Assembly: GCA_019155205.2 (NCBI GenBank)
Contig: JAHNZQ020000010.1
Location: forward strand, 1,418,511 to 1,482,510
Direction of reading: 5' to 3'
DNA from: Gracilaria vermiculophylla
Taxonomy: Eukaryota > Rhodophyta > Florideophyceae > Gracilariales > Gracilariaceae
Length of the DNA: 64,000 bases
Of the stretch, positions 55,870 through 64,000 are shown piece after piece. Each line of letters opens with the position of its first letter. Position 1 is the stretch's first letter. A program made the translations under genes and the position numbers. The notes beneath the pieces are model-generated. The model had not been told where the DNA came from, did not search any database, and was given only the letters and a program-made list of their open reading frames with translations.

Positions 55870-57081
55870 CGGTACGTACTCGAGTCTCGTCTGCAAGGTG
55901 CATCTCCCATCGATTTCAATTGAGCCAGTAGAGGCGATCGTATGGGGGATCGAAGGGCAACACCGCGAGGGCAGAGCGCCCGTCGGCAATGCTTCCGGGT
56001 CGCCCCGCTCTCTGGTGCGTGCTCTCCCTCTGGAGCAGTACCTGGAGTCTCGCCTGGACCTTTCGTTCCTCAGCGCACCTCAGATATGGAGTATCGCAGT
56101 GTCCCACCGTGGTTGGAGCGTTGTAACCCTTCACCGGAGTTTGGAGCCAGTGAGAGCGATAGTCGTCCACTCGGTTCCGCTTCCGGTCGTTCCACTCAAC
56201 CTCCGATACGGCGCGGAATCGCATCGCCTGAAGGTATGGGCCGGAGTGGTGAATGTTATCCTCCAGGGGACATGGGAGACTCACGCGTCTATCGTGAAAT
56301 GGGACGAAGACCCGCGTGGTACGATGATCGAAATGCTCTCCTGGTCGGAACGGTGCCCCGGTCGAGGAGTGATACACCTCAGGATTCGAAGGAGACGTAA
56401 GCGCCGGAGTCGGAAAAGACATGTCGAAGGTGGAGGAAGCTGGATGGATGGCGACCGAACGCTTGGTAGCACCTGCGTAGAGAGATTTGACACCGCTTGG
56501 GGAACGATTCGTAGTTATATGCAGCACCGAAGAGGGAGCCACGTCAAGCCGCCATCGTGGAATTCGAGGAGAAGCCGGGCGACCGGAATCCGGCGAGGTA
56601 TGGAGCACCATAGCGAGGCGCGCGTTCATATCGAACGGAGAATGACGGGGATGCGGACACGAAGATTATGAGTCTTGCAACTTCACGGAGATTCAATGAG
56701 TGGACGCGAGGAAGTGGGTGTTTCCAAAAGAAGAAACCTCAAAGGAATCGGAGTGGCGAGTGCCTCCAGGGGGTCGCTATCCCCTCGAGACTGACCCACG
56801 CTCCGTCCACAGAAGGTACGCGCTTGCACCTCACACGGCACGCCGGAGGGCGCGAACACTCGCGCCGCCGACTGGGGCGGCAGCACCAACGGGTTTCACC
56901 AAGAAGGAAGAAACGCAGCCGGGTCAAGGAGGAGCAGGGCCCACAAACGCCGCAAGGGATGAAACGCAAGCCCGCGGCAGTACGCCGTGCAGGAGTATGA
57001 AGGAAGGGAGGAACGCCTGAAGGAGAGAACGTGCCAATCGCCAGATGCCGCGCTGGCCCCAACACCGATAGGGGCCACCAC
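55870..57081 (-). pseudogene. Antisense accessory frame of gypsy B, 5' part
   Basis: Minus-strand frames continue the antisense region on the other side of copia B. The best is 56629-55916, 237 codons, continuing past a TGA (NRWEMHLADETRVRT) to the copia edge. It includes RVFVPFHDRRVSLPCPLEDN and YRSHWLQTP. Further upstream (57081-56640) the frames are short and overlapping. No family recognised. In-frame joining with 51328-49994 across copia B is plausible, but the junction lacks a target duplication, so exact phase is unsure. Confidence 0.45.
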
Positions 57082-57130
57082 GGGGATTAAGGAATAGGAA
57101 GATGCACTTCGAGGACGTGGTGCAGTTCAG

Positions 57131-57141
57131 GAAAGGGGGTA
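57131..57141 (+). other. Polypurine tract of gypsy B
   Basis: GAAAGGGGGTA directly before the TG of the right LTR. This fixes the plus orientation of the LTR at 57142. Confidence 0.65.
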
Positions 57142-57695
57142 TGTAGTACAGTGGCTCCTAATGGAAAAACGGTGGTGTGGCCTTATGGCATAATATTCCT
57201 AAGAAGGGCTCGTATTTTATTAGCTGGGCCACGTGGTGCATAATTCCGCCCGCGTGCGCTACAGTATCCTTAAGGGACGGTAGAATTATTATTTATTTTA
57301 GTTTATTTATGAAGGTATTTAGTACAGTAGTGAGACCTGCCGAGGTGGCCTCCCGGCTTGATACTTGATCTGCCGGTTGAGCTCCACCTCTGGGGAAGTA
57401 AAGACAAGCACCCTTGAGTCTTCATCTACTTTTTCGGTTGGAGTCTCTCGTCGATCAACTCAGATTTCTAAGCCGCCGATCCCCAGGTCGCATCATAGCA
57501 GCGCCTGTAGAAGCATTGTCCGCCCAGTGAACCTCCCTCCTCCGATTGGTGTTTGCGGATCCCCTTTAAGAATTCCCCCGGATCGCGACAGCGGATACCA
57601 GAGACCACCTTTAGGAACACGCACCTTTGGAACCAACAAAACTCCTAACGGACGTTGTGCTTTACTACCTCGAGAGGAGGGTTAACAGTACCACA
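57142..57695 (+). repeat. 3' LTR of gypsy B
   Basis: 554 bp, TGTAGTACAG to GTACCACA, the same length as and reverse complement of the solo LTR at 1512-2065. Confidence 0.9.
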
Positions 57696-57969
57696 GTAGT
57701 CACTACATCTAGTTAAGCTTACTTCAGTGCGCAAGACATTGCTTCTTCGCATGTTTCCGAGAGGCGGTGAAAAGGGCATTAGTGGCCGTTCAGAGGAATG
57801 GCGCACAACGTCCAGACGTTTCAGTCAAGCGCGCAAAATATAGTGATGGCCGACGCTTGCATCCCACCCGCTCTCCAGGGTCAAGGTTGGAGATCTTTTT
57901 GTACAGCAAAGAGGATTCAAAATAATCCATTGTGTGTTTGACAGTAAAGATTTGTTTGTGATAAACATA
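57696..57969. other. Spacer between gypsy B and Tc1 elements
   Basis: No gene recognised. It ends in TA (57968-57969), the target of the outer Tc1 element. Confidence 0.65.
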
Positions 57970-59063
57970 CAGACTGTTTCAAAAACAAACGACATGCTGT
58001 GAAATATCAAAAACTACCAAATGTATACTGTACGCCTACAAGAATAGGTTTCAGAAAAAAGTAAAGTCAAAAAACCGTTTCAAAAACATATGATCATTAA
58101 TATCAAATCTTCACTGCGCGACGCTCAATCGTTTATTTTGAATTGTTTTGCTGCATAACGCTAATGCAGCGTTACGGCATCGAATTGATGTACATTTCCA
58201 CAGTTGAAAGTGTTATAGATTTCCAGCGATTTTCAATACAGTTTTTGAGTTCAAAAACTGTCTGAAATTGCCTCCCATGCGCATAAACCACCCTTTACAG
58301 CAGTCTCCAAACGTTTCCGACTGGATTCAAATCTGGTGAGCGCGCCGGCCACTCTAAAACAGATACCTCAGACTCATGTAGCCAAATTTGGATTAAAGAT
58401 GAAGTGTGTACAGGCGCATTGCCCGGTTGAAAAATGAAATTTTTCTTCATAGAAACATAAACTGAAACGTAGCTAATAATAGTATGGACCTTCTTGATGT
58501 TTTTTCGCATTCATTTTTGTTTCAATACATGCAATTTTTCTGAGACCTTTTTTAGAAATGCACTCACAGACCATTACAAAGCGTCTACCTGAATACCTGG
58601 TATAAAACTCATGACGTTTCTTACGAAGATCGTACCAATAAAATCGGTAGCAATTAGGTCCGTCCAAAATTGAACTCTTTTTCATCAATACGATAAACAT
58701 TTTCCCATTCCTTTTTCCAGAAGGCTTTTCCAGCACACCACCCAACTTTCTTTTGATTTTGATAGTCTTGGGGAAAGTAAGTTTTTATCATTTCTTTATA
58801 TTTGAATATAAAGTCTGTTTCAAAAATATAGGACACCTGGCATTTTGATGCAAATCATCAATTTTAAAACTGTAGGCCTATGCAAACCAGTTTTTGAAAA
58901 ATGTTAAGTTAAAAAATCGTTTTAAAATGATAGGACACTTTACTTCAAACGGTCATTATTGTAGTGCAACGCCCCGTCGAGGGTCTACCGCATCAGCGGA
59001 CGTCATAAGTATTTCATCCGCTCCCGGCTGCCACAACCGTGGTTATGAGGAGTATTAGCTTCA

Positions 59064-59850
59064 CTAGCCCCATTTGGGGGTGTCCNNNNNNNNNNNNNNN
59101 NNNNNNNNNNNNNNNNNNNNNNNNNNNNNNNNNNNNNNNNNNNNNNNNNNNNNNNNNNNNNNNNNNNNNNNNNNNNNNNNNNNNNTCTTAGAGATTCCAG
59201 CCCACACCATAACAGAAGCTCCACCTGAATGCCTGGATGTAAAAGTCTTCTTTTCTTTTCTCAGATCATGCCAATAATATTTAAAGCAATCTGGTCCGTC
59301 TAAATTGAACTTTTTTTCATTTGAGAATATAACATCTTTCCATTCATTCTCCCAGCAAGCTATCTGAGCACAGCATGCAACGCGATTTGCTCTATGGTGG
59401 TCCTGTAAAACGAATGTTTTCTTCATCTTTACGAATCGATACAAATTTGTTTGTTTGATTACTCGCCATACTGTTGATTTTGAGACTTGTTTAGGCAATG
59501 CTCTTGCACGTTTTGTGCACGACGCACTTCCTCGCCATAGTTTGCGCTTTATACGCCTCTCATCAGCTGGTTTCAGAAGTTTCGGGCGTCCAGGGGAACG
59601 TTTAAATCCATATTTTGTCGGATTTGATAGAAAAGATGCTACAACATGAGGCAAACGGCCGAGTTTTTTAGCAATATTGAACACGTTGTATCTTTCTGCT
59701 TTATATTTTATGGATTCGGTGCCGTTCTGAAAGCGGAAGAGGACTTCCTCTCGCCATAACTGAGGGATACTACGGAATGTCCTATATTTTTGAAACGCGT
59801 TTGATGGTATTAACGAAGGGGGGTGGCTACAGTAGGCAAAAATCCATATT
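59064..59850 (-). pseudogene. Inner Tc1/mariner transposase, incomplete
   Basis: The frame reads through the N-terminal helix-turn-helix part (NIAKKLGRLPHVVASFLSNP, GRPKLLKPADERRIKRKL, TVWRVIKQTNLYR) and into the catalytic domain (VIFSNEKKFNLDGPD, the first catalytic D region, and SGGASVMVWAGIS). It then enters the N gap. The C-terminal signature (SPDLNPIEN-like) is not in the known sequence left of the gap. No ATG fits the element boundary, so the true start is not visible. Confidence 0.75.
59086..59185. other. Assembly gap of exactly 100 N
   Basis: The run of N is exactly 100 long, the usual placeholder for a gap of unknown size. It falls inside the inner Tc1 transposase. Confidence 0.97.
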
Positions 59851-60439
59851 TTGGCGCGCTTTTTCAGTGTCCTATATTTTTGAAACGCACTGTATTTGTG
59901 CTGTTTATTTGCATCCATATAGGTGATTTAGAAACGTTGAAACTGAGATTAATTCCAATTGTGTTGCACAATACTTTTCCGTTGCACAACTGTCTTTTAA
60001 TTCTTCCTTTATCTGCTGGATTAAAGGCGTATTGGAGATCGTTTTAATCAATACAGAGTCGGGTTTTAAGAAAAGTAGCAATTGTGACTTTAGAACGCTT
60101 GAAGTTGTTAGCGACAGAACTGTTGAAATGTTTCTTGGCGTTGACTTTTACGATTTGAAGCTTTTTTTCCTTGGAAAGTTGCGGACCTCGAGCCATTCTT
60201 ACTAGAAAGAAGACGGTGTACATATCTTTTTGAAACAATTCTACATAGACTATGTGCAAAATCTAGCCTACAGAACAGGTTTGACGCACTTTTGAGGGGT
60301 AATATGTTTTTGAAACGCACTGTATGTGTTTAAAACTGTTTTTTGAAGTTTTTCTGAAACCCATTCTCGTAGGCGTTCAATATACGTTTTGTGGTTTTTT
60401 TATATTTCACAGCATGTCATATGTTTTTGAAAGTGTGTG

Positions 60440-61428
60440 TGGTTGACAGGTCGACAAAAGATGCATTTCCACGTCAATTCAGTGGATACGGTCAATTACG
60501 CAGAAGTTCGTTGGAGAGTAACGATAAGACAGTGCTTTACATCGCTTTTGACCTCGCTTTCGGACAACAATTAGTCATCTATGACTCAAAGAGAGGCAGA
60601 AGAAGCGCTAATGCAGCCTTTAGTTGGCTATTCACCTAGACTGCATCCCCATGGATCATGCTTACCGAAACAGAAAAAATCTTACTGACATCGACCAGGA
60701 GTATTGGCTGAGATCGAACACTTTATCCGTAAATGTCCTTCAAGGACATTGTCGAGATGAATTTGTTGGCCCGCACTTCATGAATGAAAGAAATTTTTGT
60801 GTGTGATATCATCAGGAAGTGTCCTGAAAGTGTGTTAGCTTTTCTGTGGAGAGAGGGTTTCTTTGAACAGAAACGCTATGCATAAAGTAGAAATGACACT
60901 TCCATATCCACATCAGAGAAAGAGACACTGTTGGAAGGCGGCGGCGGTGGGCGCTCACTGCCCGTGGAGCGAAAAAGCGAAGGGAAAGCTTCGCGCGCCC
61001 CGCAGACCCCTTGGTCAACCGCACATGGTTGTGGACGCGCCCATCCATGTTGCAGCTGGGCCTCGGAATATGAGTATAAACTTCCGCGCCGTCACAGGCA
61101 ATCATGTCGGACGACATTAGGCACAACTATCACGCTGCGCCACCGGTCCCCCACGCCGACACCACGCAGGCGCAGCAGCCGGGCGCAACAGCCGCCCGTA
61201 GACTCGATTAACAGGAGGGCCTGACTCATCCCGCCGAAGCAAACAGTACAGGTGAAGTCACTGCCATCAACTCGGTGGAATGTAGTTCGTCTGTTCTCAG
61301 AGAATCGTTAAAGATAAGTAAGTCTCTGGTAACTTCATGATGGATCTTTTAGTCGTAAGGCGAGGGTACTTTATTGGTGTGGGTGAGTGTTCTCACGGGA
61401 ACCAACAAGTTTGGAAGGGCTTCGGGGT
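60440..61428. other. Intergenic, GC-rich patch near 60930-61210
   Basis: No conserved gene seen. The GC-rich patch holds overlapping frames without resemblance; one ATG frame at 61104-61211 would give 35 aa (MSDDIRHNYHAAPPVPHADT and on), unsupported by any family. The patch could be a promoter, but the next gene to the right is convergent. Confidence 0.5.
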
Positions 61429-64000
61429 TCACAATTTTGCTGAATTTCTGGTCCGATTGATCTCATAGACGGCGGCTGCTCCCATCCCGGAACCAATACA
61501 CATAGAGACGACACCATATCTTCCTTTTCTTCGGCGTAACTCATGTATGATGGACACCGATAAGCGCGCCCCTGTCATTCCAAGTGGGTGACCAATGGCG
61601 ATGGCTCCTCCCATGACGTTGACAATGTCTCGATTTAGGCCTAACTTTTCGATACAATACTCTGCCTGTGAACCAAAGGCTTCATTGATCTCGAAGAGAT
61701 CAATATCATCTGAACTTAATCCGGCCTTCTGAAGAACCGCAGGTATTGCGATTGCTGGTCCAATGCCCATCACGGATGGATCAACACCTACGACGCTGAA
61801 TGCTTTCAAGGATGCTAGCGATTCTAGATTTCTTGCCTCTGCCTCGGATCGTTTCATCAGCATAACCAAAGCAGCCCCATCGCTAAGTTGTGATGAGTTT
61901 CCTGGAGTCGTGCTTCCACCCTTTTTGAAGACAGGTGGTAATTTTGCGAGCGCAGACATAGTGACACCCAATCTGACACCTTCGTCTGCGTTAACTGTTA
62001 TGTCTTTAACTCCAGTCACCTTCTTCGTAGTTTTATCAACAACCTTCACTCTTGTTTGGATTGGAACAATTTCATGACGCTGTCTTCCAGAAAGCTTGGC
62101 TAGTGATGCACGGGCGTGACTGCAAACAGCAATTCTATCTTGCCTTTCACGAGAAATCCCGAATTGTTCAGCAACGTTCTCAGATGTTTGTCCCATTGTG
62201 AGGTAGCAATTAGCTGCTTCCGCCCTTCTTCGAACCTTCGGATTCGGTCTCAGTTCAGTATTTTTCATAGATGCCATGCTCATGCTTTCGATACCGCCCG
62301 CAATGGCGATATCATAATGCCCAACTTGAATTGCCGCAGCAGCATCAGCAATGGCTTGCAGACCTGACGAACACAGTCGGTTGACGGTCTTGACAGGCAC
62401 AGACTCCGAAAGACCAGCAATTAATCCAGCAACTCGAATTTGAACAACGCCTGTGTCACCTCGCTGTAAAGTGGTACCGGCGATTATGTCTCCCACTTCA
62501 TCCATTCCTACACCAGTTTCTTTTAAAATCCTTTTCAGTACAGGAATAAGGAGATCATCTGGTAGCGTATCCTTGAAGCCACCTCTTCCAGCCCGTCCAA
62601 CAGCTGTGCGATATGCCGAAGCTACGACAATGTCATTTGGCCTTCCAGAGTAGAGAGTTGGGCTGGTAAATTTCCCTATGGGCATGACCGCTGCTGCTGA
62701 TCTTGTGAGAGAAAAGGATGGCTTAAACAACGGGAAGCCATTCGAAAGGTGACAGAAGCTTTCAAGCCTCTTTTTTACGCCAAGTGAACCTCCGAATTTG
62801 TTTTGAGCCCAATACATGAGACCACCTTTAAACGCTGGAAAGGCCATACCCAAAACGGAACACACATCCAAATCTGAAGTGGACATTGCAACTCCCTCTG
62901 CTATGATTCGGCAACCCTCGTTCACACATGGAAGCAGAATCATATCCACGATATCTTCGTCTGAAAGGCTTTCAGCTTTTTTTCGTATATTCTCAGAATG
63001 CCTTCCACCACACTTGCTCCGAGCTTTGTTCAAAAATGTTGCGATTCCACTAGGATCAGGAATCCCGACTTTAGCTCCTTGTTTATAGGAGTAGAACCCA
63101 GCTCCTGATTTTTGTCCTTTACGCCCTGCCGCTAACACGCTCTTAAACAGTGCACTAGTTGGTACAGCCCTGTCCGCATAGGATGCTTCAAACACTCCTC
63201 CGACTGCAACGCCGATGTCCAATCCAACTAAGTCCAGGACTCGAAACGGACCCATCGGTATTCCAAAGGTTTCTAACGCGCGGTCAATTCGATATGGATC
63301 AATACCCAGCTCTACGACGAGGAAACTTGCGACCATGCCTTGAGGAAAATACATACGATTAACAGCAAAGCCAGGGCAATTACCCACTAAAACAGGGGTC
63401 TTCTTCGCCTTCTTGCCAAGAGCAATGACATCCTTGATCACTTTCGGACTTGTGGATTCGGAGCGAACAATCTCGAGCAATGGCATTTTGTGTGCCGGTG
63501 AAAAGAAGTGGGCGCCAATTATGCGTCCTTCCATTTGTGCTTTTCGCGCACCCATTCCAATGAGATCCAGATTGATGGTTGAAGTGTTTGTTGCAAGTAT
63601 GCAGCGATCTTTGCAGACTGATTGTAGTTCGCTGAAAATCTTTTGCTTCAGAATAGGATTCTCCAAAGCTGCTTCAATAACAATGTCCACATTCGCAAGC
63701 ATAGAATACGCTGTTGTTACTGTAAGAAGACCAAGTTTCGAAGCATGCTTTCCTAGATTCTTCTCCACCCTTCTTTTGGCTGCTTGGGCGAGTGCCTCGT
63801 TTAGCTCCTTGATAAAAACAGGAATATCAGCCATTAACATTGCTGCTGCAATGCCAGCACCCATGAAACCACCCCCTACTATACCAACAGACTGCGCAGG
63901 CTTGCCATCAAGACCCGGATTCGGGTCATGCGGAACATTGACTTTTGTGGTTCCTCTGCTTGCAAAAAATATATGAACAAGACCTCGTGATTGGGGAGAC
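61429..64000 (-). CDS. Peroxisomal 3-hydroxyacyl-CoA dehydrogenase / 3-ketoacyl-CoA thiolase fusion, 5'-truncated by window
   Basis: The frame is open to the window edge, so the N-terminus lies beyond; what is seen is about 856 residues and an ending AKL. Its first residues (SRGLVHIFFASRGTTKV) resemble the end of a crotonase (enoyl-CoA hydratase) domain, suggesting an upstream one. Then the dehydrogenase: VGIVGGGFMGAG nucleotide-binding loop, ATNTSTI, GAHFFSPAHKMPLLEIVR with catalytic His, and GFAVNRM. After a short linker a full thiolase follows: nucleophile Cys in NRLCSSGLQAI, EINEAFGSQAEY, the catalytic His in GHPLGMTGAR and the second Cys in MCIGSGMGAA. The C-terminal AKL is a PTS1 peroxisomal signal. 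The product would do hydration (if crotonase), dehydrogenation and thiolysis of beta-oxidation. Thiolase is usually separate in plants and fungi. Confidence 0.93.
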   Translation of the reverse strand, partial: SPQSRGLVHIFFASRGTTKVNVPHDPNPGLDGKPAQSVGIVGGGFMGAGIAAAMLMADIPVFIKELNEALAQAAKRRVEKNLGKHASKLGLLTVTTAYSMLANVDIVIEAALENPILKQKIFSELQSVCKDRCILATNTSTINLDLIGMGARKAQMEGRIIGAHFFSPAHKMPLLEIVRSESTSPKVIKDVIALGKKAKKTPVLVGNCPGFAVNRMYFPQGMVASFLVVELGIDPYRIDRALETFGIPMGPFRVLDLVGLDIGVAVGGVFEASYADRAVPTSALFKSVLAAGRKGQKSGAGFYSYKQGAKVGIPDPSGIATFLNKARSKCGGRHSENIRKKAESLSDEDIVDMILLPCVNEGCRIIAEGVAMSTSDLDVCSVLGMAFPAFKGGLMYWAQNKFGGSLGVKKRLESFCHLSNGFPLFKPSFSLTRSAAAVMPIGKFTSPTLYSGRPNDIVVASAYRTAVGRAGRGGFKDTLPDDLLIPVLKRILKETGVGMDEVGDIIAGTTLQRGDTGVVQIRVAGLIAGLSESVPVKTVNRLCSSGLQAIADAAAAIQVGHYDIAIAGGIESMSMASMKNTELRPNPKVRRRAEAANCYLTMGQTSENVAEQFGISRERQDRIAVCSHARASLAKLSGRQRHEIVPIQTRVKVVDKTTKKVTGVKDITVNADEGVRLGVTMSALAKLPPVFKKGGSTTPGNSSQLSDGAALVMLMKRSEAEARNLESLASLKAFSVVGVDPSVMGIGPAIAIPAVLQKAGLSSDDIDLFEINEAFGSQAEYCIEKLGLNRDIVNVMGGAIAIGHPLGMTGARLSVSIIHELRRRKGRYGVVSMCIGSGMGAAAVYEINRTRNSAKL

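Larger units (their letters stand above)
42993..57695 (+). mobile_element. Ty3/gypsy retrotransposon B, composite with nested insertions
   Basis: LTR copies in plus orientation lie at 42993-43545 and 57142-57695, enclosing gag (44233-45611), pol (45788-50017), an antisense frame (57081-49994, interrupted) and the nested copia B (51329-55869). A polypurine tract precedes the right LTR and a primer-site candidate follows the left one. The left LTR is much more diverged than the right, and no matching target duplication was found (CTGGG left, GTAGT right). They may therefore not be the two ends of one insertion; the composite call is by gene content and orientation. Confidence 0.75.
58811..59892 (-). 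mobile_element. Tc1/mariner transposon, inner, IR/DR type, with assembly gap
   Basis: Left end AAGTCTGTTTCAAAAATATA and right end, inverted, CAGTGCGTTTCAAAAATATA, both followed by GGACAC. TA stands on both sides (58809-58810 and 59893-59894). Internal second copies of the core (about 58918-58940 and 59777-59800) give an IR/DR layout. The core ATAGGACA is different from the outer element's, so it is another family. Confidence 0.88.
58295..60259 (-). pseudogene. Outer Tc1/mariner transposase, split by inner element
   Basis: The N-terminal helix-turn-helix part is at 60259-59900 (MARGPQLSKEKKLQIVKVNAKKHF, SSVANNFKRSKVT). After the inner element comes the catalytic part at about 58800-58295: VGWCAGKAFWKKEW, RIDEKEFNFG, a frame change, GPNCYRFYWYDLRK, VMVCECISKKG, and FIFQPGNAPVHTSSLIQIWL then EWPARSPDLNPVGNVW. 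The last motif is the Tc1 W-P-x-x-S-P-D-L-N-P signature. It is disrupted by insertion, frame changes and stops, so inactive. Confidence 0.82.
57970..60439 (-). mobile_element. Tc1/mariner transposon, outer, IR/DR type
   Basis: Left end CAGACTGTTTCAAAAACAAA; right end, inverted, CACACACTTTCAAAAACATA. The two ends match over about 90 bp (ACATGCTGTGAAATAT, ACGCCTAC and TTTCAGAAAAA recur on both sides). Second copies of the TTTCAAAAACATA core sit inside both arms (about 58078 and 60303), an IR/DR layout. TA precedes the left end; TG follows the right, probably a mutated TA. A second Tc1 element lies inside. Confidence 0.85.

Noticed and set aside
62740..62780. PTS2-like string RLESFCHL within the fusion enzyme
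   Set aside because: Spacing has four instead of five residues between the pairs, it is internal, and it fits the normal end of the dehydrogenase domain. The C-terminal AKL is the better signal.
1..64000. CRISPR arrays, bacterial operons, rRNA genes
   Set aside because: No regular spaced repeats of that kind, no ribosome-binding-site-led operons and no rRNA-like sequence were seen; gene structure is eukaryotic.

Overview
The window looks like nuclear DNA of a plastid-bearing eukaryote with compact, intron-poor genes. A florideophyte red alga of the Chondrus/Gracilaria type is the best guess. The reasons are a plastid fibrillin and an FdC2-type ferredoxin beside ordinary eukaryotic genes (eIF3i, MAPKK, YIPF6-like, RING-H2 proteins), mostly single-exon genes with very small GT-AG introns where introns occur, and dense nests of LTR retrotransposons, PIF/Harbinger-like and Tc1/mariner elements. 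The species cannot be proven from the sequence alone.

Layout. 1-3761: 3' part of a Ty3/gypsy element (gypsy A), broken in pol by a solo LTR of another gypsy family with a perfect 5-bp target duplication. 5197-14770: a gene island with a ThiE/TenI-like protein, a five-exon YIPF6-like Golgi protein, fibrillin, a MAPKK, a membrane RING-H2 protein, an FdC2 ferredoxin with one intron, and eIF3i. Neighbours are convergent or divergent with spacers of 21 to about 780 bp. 14771-19495 is almost empty. 19496-20407 is a second RING-H2 gene. 20408-28510 is AT-rich with one badly decayed gypsy (gypsy C). 28511-31780: PIF/Harbinger-like element 1 with decayed transposase and Myb-like companion. 32046-41062: a Ty1/copia element (copia A, minus strand) with a 5-bp target duplication, whose 5' LTR was later split by PIF/Harbinger-like element 2. 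About 41.8-42.8 kb: a Tc1/mariner relic. 42993-57695: a Ty3/gypsy chromovirus-like composite (gypsy B) carrying an inverted extra LTR, a long antisense reading frame downstream of pol, and a nested Ty1/copia element (copia B). 57970-60439: a Tc1/mariner element with a second Tc1/mariner element inside it and a 100-N assembly gap. 61429-64000: 5'-truncated gene for a peroxisomal beta-oxidation fusion protein.

How the parts relate. The host genes are housekeeping, signalling and plastid genes with no evident shared pathway. The transposons form at least four nesting events whose order can be read from insertion junctions. The most unusual host gene is the one at the right edge. It fuses a 3-hydroxyacyl-CoA dehydrogenase, probably with a crotonase domain beyond the window, to a complete 3-ketoacyl-CoA thiolase and ends in an AKL peroxisomal signal, so the last steps of beta-oxidation could sit on one polypeptide. 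The most unusual mobile feature is the antisense frame in gypsy B.
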